Program-made: the position numbers and the translations under genes
The notes under the pieces: model-generated
Databases searched by the model: none
What the model was told of the DNA's origin: nothing
The model's input: only the letters and a program-made list of their open reading frames with translations
Assembly (NCBI GenBank): GCA_947175285.1
Contig: CAMWMM010000374.1
Location: 1-5,160 of the forward strand
Direction: 5' to 3'
Source of the DNA: an uncultured Lachnospiraceae bacterium
GTDB lineage: Bacteria; Bacillota_A; Clostridia; Lachnospirales; Lachnospiraceae
Length of the DNA stretch: 5,160 nt
In this document: one piece after another, positions 1 through 5,160 of the stretch
How positions within the stretch are numbered: the stretch's first letter is position 1
Layout: each line of letters opens with the position of its first letter

Positions 1-59
1 ATTGGCTTAATTATTACGTGTACCAGACAACGCCGTATGATGTTAAGGAGATTGAATAA
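1..59 (+). CDS. C-terminal tail of an unidentified protein (cut by left edge)
   Basis: Reading from base 3 gives WLNYYVYQTTPYDVKEIE followed by TAA and, immediately after, an in-frame TAG. The mix of aromatic and charged residues and the tandem stops look like a genuine protein end rather than chance. The gene would run convergently towards the large minus-strand gene, leaving a 96-bp gap. Only 18 residues are visible, with no recognisable domain, so no function can be assigned. The AAGGAG at 45-50 lies inside this frame (Lys-Glu codons) and is therefore probably not a ribosome binding site. The alternative is that the fragment is chance; the sequence left of the window would settle it. Confidence 0.5.
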   Translation, partial: WLNYYVYQTTPYDVKEIE

Positions 60-124
60 TAGGGGTACAACTTTTAGCTTTTCCAATTCCTTCTGTTTAA
101 ATTCCTCTGTGACAGGCACATATG

Positions 125-151
125 TGAGTAAGAGGAAATTCCTCTTACTCA
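125..151. terminator. Perfect 13-bp inverted repeat between convergent genes, possible bidirectional terminator
   Basis: Arms TGAGTAAGAGGAA (125-137) and TTCCTCTTACTCA (139-151) are exactly complementary around the single base A138. As RNA this would fold as a stem of about 10-11 bp with a small A/U loop. It begins 5 nt after the TGA stop of the minus-strand gene and lies 65 nt beyond the stop of the plus-strand fragment, the expected place for a shared terminator. Against a classical intrinsic terminator, neither side has a run of U directly after the stem: ACTAATC-type sequence follows on the plus side and CATATGTGCC on the minus side. It may instead be a 3'-end stabilising hairpin or a dispersed palindromic repeat. 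Confidence 0.45.
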
Positions 152-155
152 ATTA

Positions 156-3100
156 TCAACTAATCTGCTTTTTCAAATTTTTCTGCGCGGTAGAGAGCAT
201 CAGTTTGATTCGATTAAGCTGGTTGACTTCACTGGCACCGGGATCATAGTCGATTGCCACGATGTTGGATAGCGGATACTGCTTTCTGAGTTCCTTAATA
301 ACACCTTTGCCGACAACATGATTCGGCAGGCATCCGAACGGCTGTGTACAGACAATGTTGTTGACACCGCTGTGAATCAGTTCTACCATTTCTCCGGTTA
401 AAAACCAGCCTTCTCCGGTCTGATTACCGATGTTGACGATTGGTTTGGCATAATCAACAAGTCGGTAAATGCTTGTCGGCGGTTCAAAATGTACGCTCTT
501 TTGCAGTGCTTTTGCAGCGCTTCCGCGAAGTTTTTCAATCGCCCAGATGCCAAGGCGGGAAAGTGTTGCCGCTTTTTTCGTCTTGCCAAGATGCTCTGCT
601 TTATAAATCTGGTTATAGAAGCAGTAGAGCAAGAAGTCAATTAAATCGGGAACGACAGCTTCAGCGCCCTCTGCCTCCAACAGTTCTACAAGGTAATTAT
701 TTGCCGCAGGTGCAAATTTGACAAGGATTTCCCCTACGATACCGACACGGGGTTTTTGCTCATCCGTAATCGGTATGGCATCGAAGTCCTGTACAATCTC
801 CCGGCACATTTTACAGAAAGTAAAATAGCTCATATGCTTTCCGGAAACAAATTCGCGGCATTTCTCTACCCATTTTTTGTGAACGGCATTTACGGAACCG
901 GGCGTTACTTCATAAGGGCGCATCCGATAGACGCAGCGCATGAAAATATCACCGAATACGGCGCCGTAAGCGGCACGTATAAACATATCCGCATTTAAGT
1001 GGAATCCCGGATTGCTTTCAATGCCTGCAAGGTTTAAGGAAATAACAGGAATCTGCTGCATGCCTGCCTTTTCCAGAGCCCTTCTGATAAAGCCGACATA
1101 ATTGGTAGCACGGCATCCGCCGCCTGTCTGTGTCATGATAATCGCTACTTTGTTAAGGTCATATTTACCGGAAAGCAGCGCTTCCATAATTTGCCCGACT
1201 ACCATCAAAGATGGATAACACGCGTCATTATTTACATATTTTAAACCGACGTCTACGGCATGTTTGTTATCGTTATCAAGGACTTCAAAATGATAACCGC
1301 ATGCACAAAAAGCAGCCTGTAAAACATCAAAATGAATCGGGGACATCTGCGGACAGAGAATCGTATATTCTTTGCGCATTTCCTCCGTAAACGCTACTTT
1401 ATGAATGGCGCTGGAATGAATTGTCCGCTGTTTTTGCTTTTGTTCTCTTACTTTAATTGCGGAAAGAAGAGAGCGGATACGGATTCTTGCCGCACCTAAA
1501 TTGTTTACTTCGTCAATTTTTAAACATGTATAAATTTTATCGGAACCGGACAAAATATCATTAACCTGGTCTGTTGTAACCGCATCCAGACCGCATCCGA
1601 ATGAGTTAAGCTGGATTAAGTCCAAGTCTTCCCTTGTCTTGACAAAGCTTGCCGCAGCGTACAGTCTGGAATGATACATCCACTGGTCCGAGACAATAAG
1701 CGGTCGTTCCGGCTCTGCAAGGTGAGAAACGGAATCTTCTGTCAGGACGGCAATATCATACGAGTTTATTAATTCCGGAATGCCGTGATTGATTTCCGGG
1801 TCAATATGATATGGACGTCCGGCAAGCACGATACCTCGCTTGTGATTTTTCTTCATATAGGCAAGAACTTCTTCGCCTTTGGCGCGCATATCGTTTCTTG
1901 CGTTTGCAAGTTCTTCCCATGCTGTTTCACACGCTTTCATAACATCTGTTACGGGAAGAGAATCAAATTCTTTTGTCAGGGCATCCGTTACTGTCTGTAA
2001 ATCCCGGAAAGACATAAACGGGTTACGGAAAATAACCTCGCCGCGTCCGATTTCCTCTACATTATTTTTGATATTCTCGGAATAGGAAGTGACAATCGGG
2101 CAGTTATAATGGTCGTTAGCGTCCGGAAACTCATTTCTTTCATAAAACAGAGCAGGATAGAAAATAAAGTCTACGCCCTGTTTAATGAGCCATGAGATAT
2201 GCCCGTGCGCCAGTTTTGCCGGATAGCATTCCGATTCACTGGGAATCGATTCAATGCCAAGTTCATAGATGTTGCGGTTGGAACTTGGGGAAAGAATGAC
2301 ACGATATCCCAATTCCGTAAAGAAAGTAAACCAGAACGGATAGTTCTCGTACATATTTAAAACTCTTGGAATACCTACGGTGCCTCTTTTCGCTTCATCG
2401 GCAGGAAGCGGTTCATAAGAGAAGAGGCGTTTGAGTTTATAGTCAAATAAATTCGGCACATCATTTTCTTTTTTGGCTTTTCCAAGACCTCTTTCGCAGC
2501 GGTTGCCGGAGATATATTGACGGCCGCCGGTAAATTTGTTGATGGTAAGACGGCAGTTGTTTGTACATCCCTTACATTTCGCCATGCTTGTTTCAAACTG
2601 CAATGTATTGATTTTATCAATGGAAAGCATGGTTGTCTGATAGCCTTCCTGATAGTTTTCCCTTGCAATTAACGCCGCGCCGAAAGCGCCCATAATACCG
2701 GCGATGTCAGGCCGTATTGCCTCACAGTCCGCAATTTTCTCAAAACTGCGCAGTACCGCATCATTGTAGAATGTCCCGCCCTGTACAACGATATTTCTGC
2801 CAAGCTCCGAAGCATCGGAGACTTTTATAACCTTAAAAAGTGCATTTTTGATAACGGAATAAGCAAGACCCGCTGAAATATCGGAAACTTCGGCTCCTTC
2901 TTTCTGTGCCTGTTTTACTTTAGAATTCATAAATACGGTACAGCGGGTTCCCAAATCAATCGGGTGCGCAGCAAACAGAGCTGCATCCGCAAAGTCCTGT
3001 ACACTGTAGTTTAGCGATTTTGCAAATGTCTCAATAAAGGAACCGCAGCCGGAAGAACATGCTTCATTAAGCTGTACGCTGTCCACGGTCTGGTTTTTAA

Positions 3101-4394
3101 TTTTGATGCACTTCATATCCTGACCGCCGATATCTAAAATACAGTCAACATTCGGGTCAAAGAACGCCGCGGCGTTATAGTGTGCAACGGTTTCTACTTC
3201 ACCGTCATCTAATAGGAAAGCCGCTTTCATAAGCGCTTCACCATAGCCTGTGGAGCAGGAGCGGACAATTTCCACACCCTCCGGTAATAGAGAGTAAATT
3301 TCCTGAATGGAGCGGATTGCCGTTTTTAACGGACTGCCGTCGTTGCTGCTGTAGAAAGAATAAAGCAAAGAGCCGTCTTCACTGACAAGCGCAACTTTTG
3401 TTGTGGTACTTCCGGCGTCGATGCCGAGGAAGCATTTTCCGTGATAAGATGCTAAATCGGCGGTTTTTACATGATGCGCGGAATGCCTTTTAGAGAAAGC
3501 GTCGTACTCCTCTTTAGTGGAAAATAAAGGTTCCATACGCTCTACTTCAAATTCCATTTTGATATCGGAAGAAAGTTTTGCCACCATTTCCTGCATGGAA
3601 TAACATACGTTCTCTTTAGCGTTCAGCGCAGAGCCGATAGCGGCAAATAAGTGCGAATTTTCTGTGTCGATGATATGGTCATCGTCTAATTTCAGCGTGC
3701 GGATAAATGAACGCTTTAATTCGGACAAAAAGTGCAATGGTCCGCCAAGAAAAGCAACATGTCCGCGAATCGGCTTACCGCAGGCAAGTCCGCTGATGGT
3801 TTGGTTGACAACCGCTTGAAAAATGGAAGCGGATAAGTCTTCCTTGGTTGCTCCCTCATTGATAAGGGGCTGAATGTCGGATTTTGCGAATACGCCGCAT
3901 CTTGCCGCAATTGTATAAAGAGAATGGTAATTTTTTGCATATTCGTTTAATCCTGAGGCATCGGTCTGTAATAAGGATGCCATCTGGTCGATAAAAGAAC
4001 CGGTACCGCCGGCGCAGATACCGTTCATACGCTGTTCTACGTTGCCGCCCTCAAAATAGATGATTTTGGCGTCTTCTCCGCCTAACTCGATTGCCACATC
4101 CGTAACGGGAGCAAGTTCCTGCAAAGAAGTGGAGACTGCAATGACCTCCTGCACAAACGGAACCTGTAAATGATTGGCAAGCGTAAGTCCGCCGGAGCCT
4201 GTAATCATGGGGTGCAGGGAAATATTTCCCAGTTCTTTATATGCGCTCTGTAATAAATCGGATAAAGTTTCTCTGATATTGGCAAAGTGCCTCTTGTAGT
4301 CGGAAAAAAGAATCTGGTGTTTTTCGTCCAGAATCGCTATTTTGACCGTAGTGGAACCAATGTCGATACCGAGAGTATATTGCATCTGATTCAT
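156..4394 (-). CDS. Giant 2-hydroxyacyl-CoA dehydratase activator-like protein: two BcrAD/BadFG ATPase domains + DUF2229 + COG3581-like region
   Basis: This 1412-residue cytoplasmic protein has no signal peptide or membrane segment. ATPase domain 1 (about 6-260) shows phosphate-binding [10 protein letters not shown] (9-18), ELGGEDAK (103-110), AFLGGP (214-219) and cluster-type cysteines C127 (CAGGTGSF) and C166 (ARCGVFAKS). ATPase domain 2 (about 320-580) repeats these as [10 protein letters not shown] (324-333), DIGGQDMK (421-428), VVQGGTF (536-542), C446 and C485. A cysteine-rich linker follows (C607, C610, C614, C633). A DUF2229/COG3580-like region (about 672-980) contains [19 protein letters not shown] and FGCGLDA. 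A COG3581-like region (about 1005-1400) contains [16 protein letters not shown] and QPFGCLPNH. In the family, activator ATPases carry a [4Fe-4S] cluster and use ATP to send low-potential electrons to a dehydratase or reductase partner. The fused C-terminal half suggests the partner is on the same chain (inference); the substrate is unknown. The start at 4394 is supported by AAGGAGTGAT upstream; Met4 would be too far from it. The gene is monocistronic in this window, with convergent and divergent neighbours. No frameshift or truncation is seen. Confidence 0.93.
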   Translation of the reverse strand: MNQMQYTLGIDIGSTTVKIAILDEKHQILFSDYKRHFANIRETLSDLLQSAYKELGNISLHPMITGSGGLTLANHLQVPFVQEVIAVSTSLQELAPVTDVAIELGGEDAKIIYFEGGNVEQRMNGICAGGTGSFIDQMASLLQTDASGLNEYAKNYHSLYTIAARCGVFAKSDIQPLINEGATKEDLSASIFQAVVNQTISGLACGKPIRGHVAFLGGPLHFLSELKRSFIRTLKLDDDHIIDTENSHLFAAIGSALNAKENVCYSMQEMVAKLSSDIKMEFEVERMEPLFSTKEEYDAFSKRHSAHHVKTADLASYHGKCFLGIDAGSTTTKVALVSEDGSLLYSFYSSNDGSPLKTAIRSIQEIYSLLPEGVEIVRSCSTGYGEALMKAAFLLDDGEVETVAHYNAAAFFDPNVDCILDIGGQDMKCIKIKNQTVDSVQLNEACSSGCGSFIETFAKSLNYSVQDFADAALFAAHPIDLGTRCTVFMNSKVKQAQKEGAEVSDISAGLAYSVIKNALFKVIKVSDASELGRNIVVQGGTFYNDAVLRSFEKIADCEAIRPDIAGIMGAFGAALIARENYQEGYQTTMLSIDKINTLQFETSMAKCKGCTNNCRLTINKFTGGRQYISGNRCERGLGKAKKENDVPNLFDYKLKRLFSYEPLPADEAKRGTVGIPRVLNMYENYPFWFTFFTELGYRVILSPSSNRNIYELGIESIPSESECYPAKLAHGHISWLIKQGVDFIFYPALFYERNEFPDANDHYNCPIVTSYSENIKNNVEEIGRGEVIFRNPFMSFRDLQTVTDALTKEFDSLPVTDVMKACETAWEELANARNDMRAKGEEVLAYMKKNHKRGIVLAGRPYHIDPEINHGIPELINSYDIAVLTEDSVSHLAEPERPLIVSDQWMYHSRLYAAASFVKTREDLDLIQLNSFGCGLDAVTTDQVNDILSGSDKIYTCLKIDEVNNLGAARIRIRSLLSAIKVREQKQKQRTIHSSAIHKVAFTEEMRKEYTILCPQMSPIHFDVLQAAFCACGYHFEVLDNDNKHAVDVGLKYVNNDACYPSLMVVGQIMEALLSGKYDLNKVAIIMTQTGGGCRATNYVGFIRRALEKAGMQQIPVISLNLAGIESNPGFHLNADMFIRAAYGAVFGDIFMRCVYRMRPYEVTPGSVNAVHKKWVEKCREFVSGKHMSYFTFCKMCREIVQDFDAIPITDEQKPRVGIVGEILVKFAPAANNYLVELLEAEGAEAVVPDLIDFLLYCFYNQIYKAEHLGKTKKAATLSRLGIWAIEKLRGSAAKALQKSVHFEPPTSIYRLVDYAKPIVNIGNQTGEGWFLTGEMVELIHSGVNNIVCTQPFGCLPNHVVGKGVIKELRKQYPLSNIVAIDYDPGASEVNQLNRIKLMLSTAQKNLKKQIS

Positions 4395-4400
4395 TATATT

Positions 4401-4410
4401 ATCACTCCTT
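4401..4410 (-). promoter_or_regulatory. Strong Shine-Dalgarno of the giant ATPase gene
   Basis: On the minus strand the sequence reads AAGGAGTGAT, almost the full complement of the 16S rRNA 3' end. The AAGGAG core ends 10 nt before the ATG at 4394-4392. The next in-frame ATG (codon 4) is 19 nt away. This decides the start codon. Confidence 0.85.
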
Positions 4411-4459
4411 ATGAAATGTAAAATCTTTCCTTATTAAATGTATTTTGACACGCTAAGTC

Positions 4460-4488
4460 ATTATACGACAGTAATTTTAAAAAAGCAA
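4460..4488 (-). promoter_or_regulatory. Predicted sigma-A-type promoter of the giant ATPase gene
   Basis: On the minus strand a perfect -10 box TATAAT (4465-4460) lies 17 nt downstream of TTGCTT (4488-4483), a partial -35 matching the TTG half of TTGACA. The expected transcription start is near 4453, giving a leader of about 59 nt with no obvious riboswitch or attenuator. A short inverted repeat TGAC-N7-GTCA (4446-4460) abuts the -10 box and the start point. It could be an operator, but 4-bp arms are weak evidence. Confidence 0.6.
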
Positions 4489-4571
4489 TCTGCTCTTTTC
4501 TGGAAATTGTAAAGATTTTAAAAGAGAATTATTAAATTTTTATGATTTTCATCGATTTCGTAAGCGTGACA

Positions 4572-4600
4572 TTTACTTTTAAAAAGAGGAATGATAGAAT
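4572..4600 (+). promoter_or_regulatory. Predicted promoter of the rhomboid-like gene (extended -10)
   Basis: TTTACT (4572-4577, 4 of 6 matches to TTGACA) is followed after 17 nt by TAGAAT (4595-4600, 5 of 6 matches to TATAAT). The -10 box is preceded by TGA, giving the extended -10 form TGn that compensates for a weak -35. The expected start is near 4607, giving a leader of about 59 nt. An alternative -35, GTGACA (4566-4571), is closer to consensus but would leave a 23-nt spacer, which is too long. Confidence 0.55.
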
Positions 4601-4645
4601 ATATTCAGTTTATTACTGCAAAATGCACAAAGAAATGCAGGTCGT

Positions 4646-4653
4646 GAGAGGAG
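4646..4653 (+). promoter_or_regulatory. Shine-Dalgarno of the rhomboid-like gene
   Basis: GAGAGGAG ends 12 nt before the ATG at 4666, slightly longer than optimal. The second in-frame ATG (codon 3) is 18 nt away, so the first ATG is preferred. Confidence 0.6.
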
Positions 4654-4665
4654 CAGTGTTATAAA

Positions 4666-5160
4666 ATGAAAATGAGTTCTTTTGAGAGAAAATTTGGAAA
4701 ATATGCGATCAGCAATCTGTCGATGATATTAATCGGCTGCTATATTGTCGGGTATGTGATTACTATGTTTGCGCCAAATGCGATACTTTTTTTTAGTTTA
4801 AATCCTTATGCGATAATACATGGGCAAATATGGCGGCTTGTAACATGGATTTTGATTCCGCCTACATCTTCAAATATATTTTTAACAATGATTATGTGGT
4901 ATTTTTATTATTCAATTGGTACGACGTTAGAAAGTACATGGGGCGCATACCGGTATAATGTCTTTATTTTTTCGGGAATACTTTTTACGATTGCCGGAAG
5001 TTTCCTGTTGATGGCTTACACTTATTTGTTCAGCGGTGATTTGCATAATTTACCAATGATGGCGGAAGTATATGAGTCATATTTTAGGGATGTTTCCATG
5101 TATTTTAATACATCTTATATTAATATGTCCATTTTCCTTGCTTTTGCGGCGACATTTCCG
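4666..5160 (+). CDS. Rhomboid-like multi-pass membrane protein, N-terminal 165 residues (cut by right edge)
   Basis: The frame is open from ATG 4666 to the last base and encodes 165 residues with no stop. It starts with a short basic cytoplasmic-type segment (MKMSSFERKFGKY). Hydrophobic segments follow at about 17-36, 68-85, 99-122 and one starting near 152 that is cut off. The rhomboid/derlin-type Trp-Arg motif is seen in GQIWRLVTW (53-61), and after the second segment comes GTTLESTWG (85-93), resembling the conserved Gly...Leu-Glu...Gly stretch of rhomboids. The family includes intramembrane serine proteases and inactive relatives. The position of the usual TM2 His-x3-Asn is occupied by Asn70 and Thr74, and the visible start of the fourth segment (YINMSIFLAFAATFP) has no Gly-x-Ser-Gly. 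An inactive, rhomboid-like or DUF1751-like role is therefore more likely than proteolysis. It is transcribed divergently from the giant ATPase gene from its own promoter. The C-terminus is not visible. Confidence 0.85.
   Translation, partial: MKMSSFERKFGKYAISNLSMILIGCYIVGYVITMFAPNAILFFSLNPYAIIHGQIWRLVTWILIPPTSSNIFLTMIMWYFYYSIGTTLESTWGAYRYNVFIFSGILFTIAGSFLLMAYTYLFSGDLHNLPMMAEVYESYFRDVSMYFNTSYINMSIFLAFAATFP

Larger units (their letters stand above)
4395..4665. other. Divergent intergenic region (271 bp)
   Basis: This AT-rich spacer separates the two divergently transcribed genes and holds one predicted promoter for each. Between the two -35 boxes lie about 80 bp with no ORF of note. That stretch contains a 7-bp inverted repeat CTCTTTT (4493-4499) / AAAAGAG (4520-4526). 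The self-complementary octamer TTTTAAAA occurs three times (4475-4482, 4516-4523, 4577-4584); the first and third fall mostly within the spacers of the minus and plus promoters. No terminator, tRNA or structured leader is apparent. Confidence 0.7.

Noticed and set aside
45..50. AAGGAG resembling a ribosome binding site
   Set aside because: No ATG or GTG follows at suitable distance; only a TTG at 52 is near. The bases are better read as Lys-Glu codons of the left-edge gene.
2..134. Open minus-strand frame beyond the giant gene (TTG or GTG start, reading into the left edge)
   Set aside because: It has no ATG and no well-spaced Shine-Dalgarno, starts inside the palindrome, and lies antisense to the plus-strand C-terminal fragment, which looks more like a real protein.
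37..249. Plus-strand ORF of 70 codons at the left end
   Set aside because: It overlaps the end of the giant minus-strand gene and the terminator-like palindrome, has no ribosome binding site, and its composition looks non-protein-like. The frame ending at 59 is the better plus-strand candidate.
398..3940. Shorter ORFs of 68-97 codons within the giant gene on both strands (for example 440-721, 756-998, 2375-2668, 3716-3940)
   Set aside because: All lie inside a long, clearly coding frame with recognisable domains and show no family motifs of their own. They are out-of-frame shadows.
4445..4450. Perfect TTGACA on the plus strand
   Set aside because: No -10-like hexamer lies 16-19 nt downstream, and it falls in the leader of the minus-strand gene. 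It is most likely chance.
1..5160. CRISPR array, tRNA/rRNA, insertion sequence, defence or phage system
   Set aside because: I saw no regularly spaced direct repeats, cloverleaf-type sequence, transposase motif or phage gene on either strand.

Overview
The window looks like a chromosomal piece of an anaerobic Firmicute, most likely a Lachnospiraceae-type Clostridia. The reasons are moderate to low GC, strong AAGGAG-type ribosome binding sites, AT-rich spacers, and a giant oxygen-sensitive-type iron-sulfur ATPase of a kind common in gut clostridia. The taxonomic call is inference; no rRNA or marker gene is present.

Layout: (1) Positions 1-59 hold the last codons of a plus-strand gene, cut by the left edge and ending in the tandem stops TAA-TAG. 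(2) Positions 60-155 are a short intergenic region between convergent genes. It contains a near-perfect 27-nt palindrome (125-151), probably a bidirectional terminator although it lacks a clear U tract. (3) Positions 156-4394, minus strand, are one 1412-residue gene filling more than 80% of the window. It is a fusion of two BcrA/BcrD/BadF/BadG-type ATPase (2-hydroxyacyl-CoA dehydratase activator) domains, a cysteine-rich linker, a DUF2229 (COG3580-like) region and a COG3581-like region. (4) Positions 4395-4665 are a 271-bp divergent intergenic region with one recognisable promoter per direction. (5) Positions 4666-5160, plus strand, are the first 165 codons of a rhomboid-like multi-pass membrane protein, cut by the right edge.

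The central gene is the point of interest. Its first half carries two copies of the ATPase fold, each with one conserved cluster-ligand cysteine pair at identical spacing (C127/C166 and C446/C485). It therefore looks like the homodimeric activator folded into one chain. Its second half has two regions sharing a Cys-Tyr-Pro ... Phe-Gly-Cys cysteine pattern, reminiscent of the two iron-sulfur subunits of a 2-hydroxyacyl-CoA dehydratase or double-cubane reductase. The polypeptide may thus be a self-contained ATP-driven low-potential electron donor plus reductase. Its substrate is unknown, and the family is widespread but poorly characterised.

The flanking genes show no functional link to it: one is convergent, one divergent, and neither can share its operon. 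I see no RNA gene, CRISPR array, insertion sequence or defence system.
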